The notes below the pieces were generated by a model. That model was given only the letters and a program-made list of their open reading frames with translations. It did no database searches and had not been told where the DNA came from. From assembly GCA_039602395.1 (NCBI GenBank), contig JBCNJP010000024.1:2989731-3053730 (forward strand): a stretch of DNA of 64,000 nucleotides, read 5' to 3'. The translations under genes were made by a program, and so were the position numbers. The first letter of the stretch is position 1, and the number at the start of each line of letters is the position of its first letter. Source of the stretch: Deinandra increscens subsp. villosa. Taxonomy: Eukaryota > Streptophyta > Magnoliopsida > Asterales > Asteraceae. Below are positions 48,356 to 61,154 of this stretch, piece by piece.

Positions 48356-48730
48356 TGTTGGTCCAGAAAATCTACCAAATCACGATATTGATATCACAAA
48401 CGAGTGCGGAATCCTCGTAAGTGATTGATTCAAGAAGAAAGTAGAAGAAATAGATTTGATGAAGTGACAAACATCAAAGATCAAATCTTGAATGATGAAC
48501 AATACTTTCTTGAGCTTAAAGAAACCGATCGTAAACAAGGAGAATCTGAAAATCGTAATCCCAAAAGCTAGAATAATCATAAACACAAGGGTTTATATAC
48601 TACCCATTACAAACCCTAGTCTAAATCATAAACCCAATAAAGCCGGCCCACGTGGCCCAAATCGTAAACAACTAGCCCAAAACACAAGCCCAATGATCTA
48701 ATGTTCATGCCTCTAAAATATAGCCCAACA
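48356..48730 (-). repeat. 3' LTR of C2 (375 bp)
   Basis: Plus-strand ends TGTTGGTCC and GCCCAACA form inverted termini. On the minus strand a TATA box (TATATAAAC, 48592-48599 region) is followed by leader sequence. The polypurine tract adjoins at 48731. Two to three copies of ATCGTAAA occur here, as in the C2 spacer. Five bases to the left read CCACT; the other target copy is out of the window. Confidence 0.75.
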
Positions 48731-48743
48731 ATCTTCCCCTAGG
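48731..48743 (-). other. Polypurine tract of C2
   Basis: On the minus strand CCTAGGGGAAGAT abuts the LTR start TGTTGGGC. It fixes 48356-48730 as the 3' LTR. Confidence 0.7.
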
Positions 48744-48764
48744 CATGAACCATTAGACAGTCTA

Positions 48765-51408
48765 TGTGACATCCGAGAATTCCAAGGTTAACTTCCGTTA
48801 GACAATTTCCGTTAGTTACGTTATGAGTGTTAACTTAGTAACTAATGCTTAACTAGGCCGAATACGTCCACGACCTTTGGTTGATCACCGAACCCGTCCA
48901 TATGTGTTATGTGCTTATTTATTACCACTATGGGGAATTATGTGCAACGTGATTTAAATGCATGATTATTATCAAAAGTATGACTATTTGTTACTTGTTG
49001 AACTATGTGACAAATTGCTTAATTGTGTATTTACGTACTTATTATTATTAGCATGACAAATTGCTTAAATGTGTATTTATGTGATTAATCAAGTAATTAA
49101 GTGTATGCATACATGTTAATCATGGGCTAATGATGGACTAATCATTGGGGCCCAAATCCCAATAAAAGCCCACCAAGCCTTAGTATTTAAATGAAAATAA
49201 AACCCTAATCTCCATTTAATTCATACATCACCACAAAACACACACACACTCTCCACCTCCTCTCTCTCTCTCTCATTGGATCATTGCTGATCAGCCAAGA
49301 CCAGCTGTGAATCACCGTGATCTCAGCCTTGAAGATCATCCATCGAGCCCGGAAATCAAACCGTGAGTCCCCAAAACCATTTTTTCTTGCATTTCTATGT
49401 GTTTTCTTAAAAAGCATGTGTAGATCTTCATGAAATCGTGTATGCTTCTGATATGATGTCTAGGAATGTTAGATCTAGCATTAAGTCTGCAACTTTACGT
49501 GTAAAATCATGCCATAATGAAGATTCATGCTAGTTAGGTCATTTTATGCTTAAAAGTGTTCTTGGAGATTTGATGGTGAAAATCCATGTTTAAGGTGTTA
49601 AATTTGCTTGTTTAATGTTGGTAAATGTTTATGCATGCTAGATACTGAATTACATGAAGTATGGAAGCCATCAGAATGATTTTTTGTCAAATTTACGAGT
49701 TTTCTGCGACCAGCGAAACTGACAGATTCGTTAGGCGAAACTGTAGTTTCGCAAACTGTTTGAATCTCCTTCCAGCGACACTATACAGCGAAACTATAGT
49801 GTCGCCTGTGAACTAAGTGTATTGCTCGAACGAAACTACCGAGCGAAACAACCATAGACTCCTGAACGAAAGTTCAAATCAGTTTCGGTGCGAAACTAGA
49901 TAGCGAAACTGTGTCATCAGTTTCGAGCGAAACTATCTAGCGAAACTGTGCCTTCTATGAACGAAAGTTCAAACCAGTTTCGAGCGAATCTATGCTAGCG
50001 AAACTGTGTCATCAGTTTTGAGCGAAACTAGCTAGCGAAACTGTGTAGCGAAACTGTGCCGGACCCAAAACCCAAACTTGTGCAACTTATTTGAATGCTA
50101 TGCCATGACTTACATGATTATGCAATAATGAAACATGCTTTGATTTCTGAGTAATGAGAACCCTCGTTTATGATCAACCATCGGTGTCGTGTGTCGGTAT
50201 GTCGAGTCGTAGTTCCAACGTGCTATGTTATGGGCCATAGTGACGTAGTTAAAGTTTAGACACAACCTAACACCTAAGACCTTAATGTGATTATTAGGTC
50301 TTCGTTAGCAATCATAATTGGATTATTTGAAGTGTAAGCTGAGCAACCTAAGGTGAGTTTCATTAACCCTTTAGTTGTGAGCCCGTTTGGGTCACAACGA
50401 ATTTACTTAACGAAAAACAACGCTGATATTTTAAGGTATTGCCAAATGGGATATCTGTTATGGAAGTTGGAGTGTTTTATGGGAACACTTGCAACCGTCC
50501 ATACTTGGGGTTTCAAATGAAATCCGCAACCAACCATTTAATACTTAAACTCATTTGGGATTTCAAATGAAATCCAGAATAAACGGTTTTAATATGACTA
50601 GTGTAGGTTAAAGTCTAAACCAAATGATATCACATGATTTCTAAGGATGCCTTGAAACTTAAAAGTCCTCAACAATTTAGTACCATTAATTTGTGAAGCG
50701 AGGGGATGTTGGGTAGATCTACTGAGGGTTTGACAAACCCTGCTCCGCGGTACACAAATGTGTAGCCAACCGGTTGGAGGCCGAACGGAGTTCAATATCA
50801 GCCTATTTTAGTTGTGGGTCCCATGAGGAACACAACTGGAGGCACAAACCATCGGCAAATGCCGAACTTTGTTACGTCAGCTTTGGTACGAACTTCCTTA
50901 GTGCATGGAAACCGGATTAGCTACCCGCGATATCGGTTGACCGCTTTGATCTTTACTTAACTAGTGCATATTCGATAATTCAACACTTGGCAAATGTTTT
51001 GCAAAACTATTACTTATTTATATGTTGATACATACGCTTATGAGACCGGGCCGCTGCATGACATGCCCACTGTGAACTCACCAACCGTTAGGTTGACACT
51101 TGTGTGGTTTTCACTTTTGCAGATCGCTGAGGAGTATCCACCGAAGGTTGGCATGGCACCCGAAGTTACTTATTCCTTTTGAACTTAAATTGGGGATTGA
51201 ATAACAAATTATGTTTTGTAATTTAAGCACGTGGTTAGTGCTAAGACACTCATATCTCTTTTCCACTGCAAACTCTTAAACTGTTTTATGATGAATGTTT
51301 GGACTTTACTCTGATTCGTTTAGTATTTGTAACTAATGGTTGTGGTCCTGGTTTGCTCGCACCCCTTAACGGTATAAACTCCGTTAGTGGTTAATTGGGG
51401 GTGTGACA
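48765..51408 (+). repeat. 5' LTR of G3 (2644 bp)
   Basis: TGTGACATCCGAG to GGGGGTGTGACA, then the primer site. It has one copy of the 215-bp unit (48936-49150), an AAACCCTAA box at 49200-49208 and the GCGAAACT array at 49708-50060. Confidence 0.95.
50353..51122 (+). other. Predicted leader intron in the G3 LTR
   Basis: Donor CTAAG|GTGAGTTTCA at 50353 and acceptor TCACTTTTGCAG ending at 51122 (770 nt), matching G1 and G2. Confidence 0.45.
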
Positions 51409-51411
51409 GAT

Positions 51412-51424
51412 TGGTATCAGAGCC
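51412..51424 (+). other. Primer-binding site of G3
   Basis: TGGTATCAGAGCC, three bases after the 5' LTR. Confidence 0.9.
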
Positions 51425-51954
51425 ATAAGTTGCAGAGAACTAGAATCATTTTTGAAAAACGATTTGGAAAACTGCAACTTGAAACCTTAGTTACAAACGA
51501 ACAAACAAAATTCCCAAAACAAAATTTTTACGTGCCAACCTGGGATACTCACTCTGCTGTGTAAGTAAATACTTCCTATGTATATATATATGTAAATATA
51601 TATATAGACCGTGTCTAAGTAGTCTAACGGAAAACCTTAGGAAAATTGCACACACGAATACGAAATGCGAACGCTAATACGCACACTATTCCGGGGGAAA
51701 GCGACAACGAAACGACGCTACACGCTACATCCTGATTTCTACTACGATGACTACGCCGACGGTGACTTTTATGGGAAAGCCGACTTTCGACGATAGTACT
51801 TACGACTTACGACGTTCTCCGACGACGCCTCGATTTTGCACGAAAATTTTTCCGGACTAATAGTGGGATAACGAGAAATTGTTAATATACATATTATGGG
51901 ATATGTATAGAGTATAGCTGTGATTGAACACTGACTACTTTAACTGTCCAGAAA

Positions 51955-54900
51955 ATGCCTGGAAGAGGACACGGAAGGAACAGCATTAACCTGACACCTG
52001 CACAACTGCAAGCTATGATAAACGAACACGTGCAAGCCGCGGTGGCAGCCGCCCAAGCTGCATTCACCGCGCAGGGTAATTATTATGCCGGTTAAGGCAC
52101 AAAGCGATTATATTTTGACTTGTTTAAACTTAAAACCCGAACTATTTATGCATCAGGAAACCTCCATCACTGCACGTTTAAGTCCTTCATGGACTGCAAG
52201 CCGATGACGTTTTCCGGCGAGGAAGGAGCGGTAGGACTCCTCAGGTGGATCGAGAAGTCTGAGAAGGTCTTCTCTATGTGCAACTGCCCTACTGAGAACA
52301 AAGTGAAATATGCGACTGGTACCTTCGAGGGAGCTGCTCTCTCCTGGTGGAATGCCGAGATTCAGATGATTGGGTTAGATGCGGCTAATGACATGGAATG
52401 GGAAGCGTTTAAAGAACTGGTTATGGAAGAGTATTGCCCTCGAGATCAAGTCAAGAAGCTGGAAGGAGAGTTTTTGAACTCCAAGATGTCTGGGTCGGAA
52501 GTTGAGGAATACACTGCGCGTTACCACGAGTATGCGGTACTATGCCCAACAATGGTTGATGCTGAATTTAAACGCATTGAGCGTTATCTGGAGGGTCTCG
52601 CACCCCAAATCAAGAGCTTGGTGACAGCTAGCAACCCAACAACCGTGCAGCAAGCCATCCGTTTGGCTCATAAGTTAACCGATCAAGAAATCAAGAGGGG
52701 TACTCTACCCGCAAAGACCACTGTGAAGACTGCCTTAAGTGGCAAGCGTAAGGCTGAAGAAGAAGCTCCAGCAACATCTGTGAACAATCAAACTGTTGGG
52801 AATCAATCTGGGAGATCCTCTAACTCCCAATATCAGAACAAGCGACCTGACAACACAAGGTCCAATTTCAGCAATGGCAGCAACAGTGGAGGTAACAACC
52901 GCCAAGGCGGGAATGGAAACTAAAAGGGTAAAGCTCCGTTTTGTAACAAGTGCGGGAAACACCACAATGGTATGTGTAGCAAGGGTCTGGAGTGTGGAAG
53001 ATGTGGAAAACCGGGGCATGAGGCCAACAACTGCTGGACCAACTTGCAAAGGTTAAACAACAACGGTCAGAACCAAGGAGGAAATAACAACAACAGGGGA
53101 AACGGAAACAACCGCAACGGGCAAGGAAACAATCAGAACAACAACAATGGTGGAGCCCGTGGCTGTTATGAATGTGGTGCGCAAGGCCACATGAGGAAAG
53201 ATTGCCCGCAATTGCGCAGACAAGGGAATGGTAACAATGGCAACGGTGGAAACCCGGGCAACGGAAATGGTAACGGTGGGAATGGTAATGGTGGAAACGG
53301 TAATGGTGGGAATGGTAGAGGTCGTGCCTTCGTCATGGGTCAAGGAGAAGCTCGCAACGACGCCAACGTGATTAACGGTAAATTTATGCTAAATGGTTTC
53401 TTCGCTACTGTATTGTTTGATTCTGGTGCTGAAAGAAGTTTTATTTCCACTAAGTTTGCTAGGCTAATTAATGCTAAACCGATTTACTTAGATGCTAAAT
53501 ATGTGGTAGAGTTAGCGAATGGTAAACTTCATGATACAACTCAGATAGTTAAGGACTGTAAGTTAGAACTAGCTGGCCATAAGTTAGGAATCGATCTTAT
53601 GCCTTTCCGGATTGGTAGTTTTGACGTCATAGTAGGAATGGATTGGTTATCTGAAAACCGAGCTGAAATTTTATGCCAAGAAAAAGTGGTTCGTATTCCA
53701 CTCGAAGAAGGTGAAGCGTTAACAGTTCAAGGTGAGAAAGGTGGAACAGTCACCGGTATTATTTCGTTTCTTAAAGCTCAAAAGTGACTTCGTAAAGGAC
53801 ATTTCACGATCCTTGCAAACGTCACTGACACGACACTACCCGAGCGCAGAATCAACGACTACCCGATAGTCCTCGACTTCCAGGATGTATTTCCTGATGA
53901 TTTGCCTGGTTTGCCTCCATTTCGACAAGTCGAGTTTGGAATCGACTTAGCTCCCGGAGCGGCCCCGATTGCACGCGCGCCGTACTGTTTGGCGGTAAGC
54001 GAACTCAACGAACTCTCCGTGCAACTTTAAGAGTTACTCGACAAAGGATTTATTCGTCCAAGTTCGTCTCCATGGGGAGCACCGGTATTGTTTGTTAAGA
54101 AGAAAGATGGAACGTTCCGAATGTGTATCGACTACCGAGAGCTTAACAAGGTTACGATCAAGAATCGGTATCCACTTCCTCGAATCGACGATCTTTTCGA
54201 CCAACTGCAAGGTTCGAGCTACTATTCAAAGATTGATCCACGGTCTGGATATCACCAACTTCGTGTTCGTGATGAAGATATCCCCAAGACTGCTTTTAGA
54301 ACTCGGTATGGTCATTACGAGTTTTTAGTTATGCCGTTTGGGCTAACTAATGCGCCTGCTGTGTTTATGGATCTGATGAATCGGGTGTGCAAGCCGTACC
54401 TCGATCAGTTTGTGATAGTTTTCATTGACGATATTTTAATCTACTCCAAGATAAAGGAAGAACACGAAAGACACCTACGACTTATCTTGGAATTACTCCG
54501 CAAGGAACAGCTTTACGCTAAGTTTTCAAAGTGCGATTTTTGGATTCGCGAAGTCCAGTTTCTTGGACACATTATTAATCAGGATGGAATTCATGTCGAC
54601 CCAGCTAAAGTGGAAGCTATCAAGAATTGGTCTACTCCGAGAGCGCCGACCGAAATCTAACAGTTTTTGGGACTTGCCGGATATTACCGAAGATTCATCA
54701 AGGGTTTCTCGCAATTGGCTCAACCCTTAACAGCTTTAACGCACAAAGGAGTGCAATATAGATGGGGTGAAAAGAAGAACACGCGTTTCAAACTCTTAAG
54801 GACATGTTATGTTCAGCTCCGATTCTCTCGTTACCCGAAGGGGTTGACGACTTCGTGGTCTACTGCGATGCATCCATTCAAGGACTCGGTTGCGTGTTGA

Positions 54901-55584
54901 TGCAACGAGACAAAGTGATTGCCTACGGGTCCAGGCAACTGAAGGTTAATGAGAAGAATTATACAACACATGATTTGGAATTAGGAGCCGTTGTATTTGC
55001 ACTCAAGATTTGGAGACATTACCTCTACGGAACAAAGTGCACGATATTTACCGACCACAAAAGCTTACAGCACATCTTTGAACAAAAGGACCTCAACATG
55101 CGACAACGAAGGTGGGTCGAGCTACTAAATGATTATGACTTAGCGATTAAGTATCACCTGGGAAAAGCCAATGTTGTGGCTGATGCCTTAAGCCGAAAAG
55201 AGTACGAAAAGCCTCGACGAGTACGAGCGCTGCAACTTACCATTCACACGGGATTGCCGGATCGAATCCGCGATGCCCAACAAGAAGCTTTAAAAGAAGA
55301 AAACTTCGCAGCTGAAGCACTGCGAGGGGTGGATGGTAACTCTGAAATTAAGTCCGACGGACTCAGATATTACAATGACAGAATTTGGATATCTTTTCTT
55401 GGGAATCTCCGTGAGCTCGTGATGGACGAGGCTCTCAAGTCAAGGTATTCGGTGCACCCTGGATCGGACAAAATGTACCAAGATTTGAAGAACTTGTATT
55501 GGTGGCCGAATATGAAAGCCGACATTGCGCGATATGTGGCTAAGTGTTTAACATGCTCAATAGTTAAGATCGAGTACCAAATAC
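51955..55584 (+). pseudogene. gag-pol: G3 gag-pol, multiply broken and truncated in integrase
   Basis: Exon 1 is 51955-52090 (136 nt), the gap 52091-52156, exon 2 from 52157. Capsid, two zinc knuckles (CNKCGKHHNG; CYECGAQGHMRKDC), protease (FDSGAE), RT (YRELNKVTIKNRYPLPRID, FIDD), RNase H (YCDASIQGLG) and the integrase zinc region (HPGSDKMYQDL) are recognisable. Breaks: nonsense near 52921 (gag), 53785, 54028 and 54658, and a one-base deletion near 54770 in RNase H. The sequence ends in the integrase zinc region, where it is joined directly to LTR sequence. No functional integrase could be made. Confidence 0.92.
52091..52156 (+). other. Predicted 66-bp intron in G3 gag
   Basis: Same borders as in G1 (GTTAAGGC...GCATCAG) with one base deleted inside. 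Phase between exon 1 and exon 2 is preserved only if the segment is removed. Confidence 0.55.
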
Positions 55585-58566
55585 CTTAGTAACTAATGTC
55601 CGATCTTTGGTTGATCACCGAACCCGTCCATATGTGTTATGTGCTTATTTATTACCACTATGCGGAATTATATGCAACGTGATTTAAATGCATGATTATT
55701 AACAAAAGTATGACTATTTGTTATTTGTTAAACTATGTGACAAATTGCTTAATTGTGTATTTACGTATTTATTATTATTAGCATGACAAATTGCTTAAAT
55801 GTGTATTTATGTGATTAATCAAGTAATTAAGTGTATGCATACATGTTAATCATGGGCTAATGATAAACTAATCATTGGGGAATTATGTGCAACGTGATTT
55901 AAATGCATGATTATTATCAAAAGTATGACTATTTGTTACTTGTTAAACTATGTGACAAATTGCTTAATTGTGTATTTACGTATTTATTATTATTAGCATG
56001 ACAAATTGCTTAAATGTGTATTTATGTGATTAATCAAGTAATTAAGTGTATGCATACATGTTAATCATGGGCTAATGATAAACTAATCATTGGGGAATTA
56101 TGTGCAACGTGATTTAAATGCATGATTATTATCAAAAGTATGACTATTTGTTACTTGTTAAACTATGTGACAAATTGCTTAATTGTGTATTTACGTATTT
56201 ATTATTATTAGCATGACAAATTGCTTAAATGTGTATTTATGTGATTAATCAAGTAATTAAGTGTATGCATACATGTTAATCATGAGCTAATGATAAACTA
56301 ATCATTGGGGCCCAAATCCCAATAAAAGCCCACCAAGCCTTAGTATTTAAATGAAAATAAAACCCTAATCTCCATTTAATTCATACATCACCACAAAACA
56401 CACACACACTCTCCACCTCCTCTCTCTCTCTCGTTGGATCATTGCTGATCAGCCAAGACCAGCTGTGAATCACCGTGATCTCAGCCTTGAAGATCATCCA
56501 TCGAGCCCGGAAATCAAACCGTGAGTCCCCAAAACCATTTTTTCTTGCATTTCTATGTGTTTTCTTAAAAAGCATGTGTAGATCTTCATGAAATCGTGTA
56601 TGCTTCTGATATGATGTCCAGGAATGTTAGATCTAGCATTAAGTCTGCAACTTTACGTGTAAAATCATGCCATAATGAAGATTCATGCTAGTTAGGTCAT
56701 TTTATGCTTAAAAGTGTTCTTGGAGATTTGATGGTGAAAATCCATGTTTAAGGTGTTAAATTTGCTTGTTTAATGTTGGTAAATGTTTATGCATGCTAGA
56801 TACTGAATTACATGAAGTATGGAAGCCATCATAATGATTTTTTGTCAAATTTACGAGTTTTCTGCGACCAGCGAAACTGACAGATTCGTTAGGCGAAACT
56901 GTAGTTTCGCAAACTGTTTGAATCTCCTTCCAGCGACACTATACAGTGAAACTATAGTGTCTCCTGTGAACTAAGTGTATTGCTCGAACGAAACTACCGA
57001 GCGAAACAACCATAGACTCCTTAACGAAAGTTCAAATCAGTTTCGGTGCGAAACTAGATAGTGAAACTGTGTCATCAGTTTCGAGCGAAACTATCTAGCG
57101 AAACTGTGCCTTCTATGAACGAAAGTTCAAACCAGTTTCGAGCGAATCTATGCTAGCGAAACTGTGTCATCAGTTTCGAGCGAAACTAGCTAGCGAAACT
57201 GTGTAGCGAAACTGTTCCAGACCCAAAACCCAAACTTGTTCAACTTATTTGAATGCTATGCCATGACTTACATGATTATGCAATAATGAAACATGCTTTG
57301 ATTTCTGAGTAATGAGAACCCTCGTTTATGATCAACCATCGGTGTCGTGTGTCGGTATGTCGAGTCGTAGTTCCAACGTGCTATGTTATGGGCCATAGTG
57401 ACGTAGTTAAAGTTTAGACACAACCTAACACCTAAGACCTTAATGTGATTATTAGGTTTTCGTTAGCAATCATAATTGGATTATTTGAAGTGTAAGCTGA
57501 GCAACCTAAGGTGAGTTTCACTAACCCTTTAATTGTGAGCCCGTTTGGGTCACAACGAATTTACTTAACGAAAAACAACGCTGACATTTTGAGGTATTGC
57601 CAAATGGGATATCTGTTATGGAAGTTGGAGTGTTTTATGGGAACACTTGCAACTGTCCATCCTTGGGGTTTCAAATGAAATCCGCAAACAACCATTTAAT
57701 ACTTAAACTCATTTGGGATTTCAAATGAAATCCAGAATAAACGGTTTTAATATGACTAGTGTAGGTTAAAGTCTAAACCAAATGATATCACATGATTTCT
57801 AAGGTTGCCTTGAAACTTAAAAGTCCTCAACAATTTAGTACCATTAATTTGTGAAGCGAGGGGATGTTGGGTAGATCTACTGAGGGTTTGACAAACCCTG
57901 CTCCGCGGTACACAAATGTGTAGCCAACCGGTTGGAGGCTGAACGGAGTTCAATATCAGCCTATTTTAGTTGTGGGTCCCATGAGGAACACAACTGGAGG
58001 CACAAACCATCGGCAAATGCCGAACTCTGTTACGTCAGCTTTGGTACGAACTTCCTTAGTGCATGGAAACCGGATTAGCTACCCGCGATATCGGTTGACC
58101 GCTTTAATCTTTACTTAACTAATGCATATTCGATAATTCAACACTTGGCAAATGTTTTGCAAAACTATTACTTATTTATATGTTGATACATACGCTTATG
58201 AGACCGGGCCGCTGCATGACATGCCCACTGTGAACTCACCAACCGTTAGGTTGACACTTGTGTGGTTTTCACTTTTGCAGATCGCTGAGGAGTATCCACC
58301 AGAGGTTGGCATGGCACCCGAAGTTACTTATTCCTTTTGAACTTAAATTGGGGATTGAATAACAAATTACGTTTTGTAATTTAAGCACGTGGTTAGTGCT
58401 AAGACACTCATGTCTCTTTTCCGCTGCAAACTCTTAAACTGTTTTATGATGAATGTTTGGACTTTACTTTGATTCGTTTAGTATTTGTAACTAATGGTTG
58501 TGGTCCTGGTTTGCTCGCACCCCTTAACGGTATAAACTCCGTTAGTGGTTAATTGGTGGTGTGACA
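55585..58566 (+). repeat. 3' LTR of G3, 5'-truncated, with triplicated unit
   Basis: Begins inside the LTR at CTTAGTAACTAATG with a further short internal deletion (about 27 bp) before TTTGGTTGATCACC. It is otherwise collinear with the 5' LTR and ends GGTGGTGTGACA. It carries three copies of the 215-bp unit where the 5' LTR has one. Confidence 0.93.
55666..56310. repeat. 215-bp tandem triplication in the G3 3' LTR
   Basis: Units at 55666-55880, 55881-56095 and 56096-56310 each start AATTATRTGCAACGTGATTT and end ACTAATCATTGGGG. They are almost identical. Each unit contains two related halves around GACAAATTGCTTAA..TGTGTATTTA. The 5' LTR has a single unit at 48936-49150. Confidence 0.95.
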
Positions 58567-58568
58567 GT

Positions 58569-61154
58569 CTAAGGAAGACATAAATCGAATCTGAATGTAT
58601 GAGCCTCTTTCCTTGACCACCATCCTTTCTCCACAATTAGATTCGCTGTGCCATGGAACATACCCACCCTTATAGCATTTGCCATGTCATGTTCATCACC
58701 AAGTATTGGACGGGATGCCAGGAGCTTGATATCATTCTCTCCGAATCTCAGCAAATCAATGGGATCATACATGCGAAACTCTCTCATCTTCTTGCACACA
58801 ACCACCACCTCATACGTTGTAGGATCATAATACCAGCTATCAAAATTCTTTACAAGCGTATGGTCTTCTATTTCATCGAGCATGTTGATAACTCGGGTTC
58901 GTTTGGTGGGAGGACACCTCATCTCACCAATTGGCTCATCGGTGACAGGATCTGTTCCAGTTTCAACCCACTTTGCAGCCTTCAGATCAAAGTTTACAAA
59001 GTTTTCCTCCATCTGAGCTATCAAATTGTTGCGAACCAGATTACCATGATTGTTGTTCCACTTGTTAATAAATGGTGCCGTCAGCAAGTTTCTCAACTCT
59101 GTTTCAGTCTATGAGTGGAATTGACCTCTTGATCGGTAGTACTTGACTGGACTATATCCATCTCTCACCACAACAAATAATTCCTTTTCAGCATCATAAA
59201 ACCAACACAGAATTGGTTCTCGGCTCCCCTTCTTGTCTAATACACTTTCTCCCACATCTATGGAGTACAGCATAGGGGTATGACCTTTGAAGAATTCTTT
59301 GAACCAATTGACTTGTCCTTCAGGAGCCTTTGAAATAAATCTTCCACCACGAACATACTCAGACATCTCAATTGTGTCATCTCCTTCATCTTCGTGTATT
59401 GCACTTATATCTTGAAGTCCTTGAGATGAGCTTTGACCATGGTCACCAGATGCTTTTGACTCAACAACACCTTTCAACTCTGAATATTTCTTCTTCAGAT
59501 CCATCAAGGTTTCATACAAGAACTTAAGCCTTAGCTTGTTAGCAGCCTCGTTCTCTTTCAAAGTCTTGTTTTCATTTTTAAGTGCTTTTGTCTCATTTTC
59601 ACGAATTCTGTTTTAAGACATAAGATAATTAATTTGAGGATCAACACTTAACCTCATCTCAACTGGGAGATCAGATGCTCCCGCAGCAGCCTGAAAAGGT
59701 CGGAAGCTTGGAACAACAGGAGGCTGGCTTTCTTCAGTTGAAAGATTGATCCTCACAGGACTTGGCTCTATAATCATGCTGTCTACATCAAAGAATTGCC
59801 TTTCATCATGAACCGGGCTATGTTCATTCCGAATAGGACTTTCAGTCTGTATGGGAGTTGACTCTGGTACATCAACCTGATGATCCGCCTGGGGTGTGCT
59901 CTTTTCATTGGTAGGTTCAGATGCATCAACATATTGTGCATTGGCATGTGTAGGTTCAAATACCATCAGGCTTGACGTAGTTTTCTGGAATTTAAACCTG
60001 ATGGCTCTGGGATCTGACTTCTTCCTTTGTGATGGCTCACGCATAGGAATTGGCTCTTCTTGAACGTCCTCCACTTCAAATTGGACATCTAATTCTTGTG
60101 GAACTGAACCACTGCTAGAAGAGGAGTTTAAGTCATTCATTGCTCTCTTGTGACTGATGGGCCCCAGATCCCCATATATGTCATCATCCTGATTCTCATG
60201 CTCTGGGAAAATGTCGTCCATCACGTTCTCTTCATCAGAAGGTATAATGCCAGCTTCTTCTAGAACATTTACAACCACAGTTGCTGTTATATCATGGTCT
60301 TCAGCCAGAGATGCATTGATTGGGGGCGCCTCTGGTTCAGGGTCAAATTCTTCTTCTTCTTGTTCTCTTGCGACTTCGGGGAAAGCACCTCCTTTTGACC
60401 ATTCCAGTCTTCCTTGAAAAGTACTTTTTCCCTTTTGATCTTGTGTTTGCAAGCCGAACACACCGTTATCCATTATCTTGATATCTATCTTCTTTATTCT
60501 TTCTTCAATCATGGGATACTTCTTCATAACAACCATCTGCACAAACCTTGGTGTCATGAGGAACTGTTCTCTGGCACTTAAGTCAGCATTGCCAATCCAA
60601 TCCAATAGCATCATCTTAGAATAATTGAAATTCCAGTCTAAGGCCAGAGCAACGAAAGCAGTCCCATGTAGCTTGTTCAGCTGATCAAAGCTCGTTCGCT
60701 TCCCCAAGAAGGACTTCTGCAAGTAATGTGCCAGACACCTCCAGTAGTGCGGCAGCAACTTCTTGAAAATTGGAGGGAACTTCCCTTCATATCCCAATGA
60801 CTGAGCACCTTTTAACACGGCGGTCTTTGAATATTCGATAGGATCTTCTGCTCTGTCATTGATGTTCAACCCCTTTCGGATGTCTTCTTCAAGAATCACA
60901 ATCTGTCGATTCTGAATTGTTGCGGTGATACTTGTCTTATCTTCACTCGCTCTCGCTGTACCCCAGAAATCTCTTACAAGCTGCTCATCGATAAGCACGT
61001 TTGATCTGAGGGCATGGTTTATCTTGCAGATGTTCAGCCCCGCCACCAAAGAGTAAAATAGCTGCATATGCCTCTCTGGTGGGTCATCAAGATAGGCCGG
61101 GATGCAATGATCTCTCTCAAAATGGATCTCTTCATCAAGCATATCGTCTGCCAT
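58569..61154 (-). pseudogene. C2 post-pol open frame (861 codons, two internal stops)
   Basis: One reading frame runs from ATG 61154 (MADDMLDEEIHFERD) to TAG 58571-58569, interrupted only by TAA at 59615-59613 and TAG at 59111-59109. Residues 1-260 form a conserved-looking globular part (VRDFWGTARASEDK, DIRKGLNI, FLMTPRFVQMVV). Then come an acidic linker (about 260-330), a Ser/Pro-rich stretch, a likely coiled coil just after the first stop (ENETKALKNENKTLKENEAA and onward) and a C-terminal domain rich in Trp and Tyr. No signal peptide or membrane segment is obvious, so 'env-like' describes position only. From memory, similar frames follow pol in other Asteraceae copia elements. CATTTTCTCAG immediately precedes the ATG. 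Confidence 0.7.

Larger units (their letters stand above)
48765..58566 (+). mobile_element. Ty3/gypsy chromovirus G3, internally deleted
   Basis: The 5' LTR is 48765-51408. A 3' LTR lacking its first about 70 bp ends at 58566. The TSD GTCTA is at 48760-48764 and 58567-58571. It belongs to the same family as G1 and G2 but to a third LTR subfamily with a 215-bp unit not seen in the others. A deletion at about 55584 removes the integrase core, the chromodomain, the polypurine tract and the LTR start. About 28 LTR differences are visible by eye. Confidence 0.93.

Noticed and set aside
59109..61154. Three separate genes in the C2 post-pol region
   Set aside because: The three open segments are in the same frame, collinear, and separated only by single stop codons, so one broken frame is simpler.
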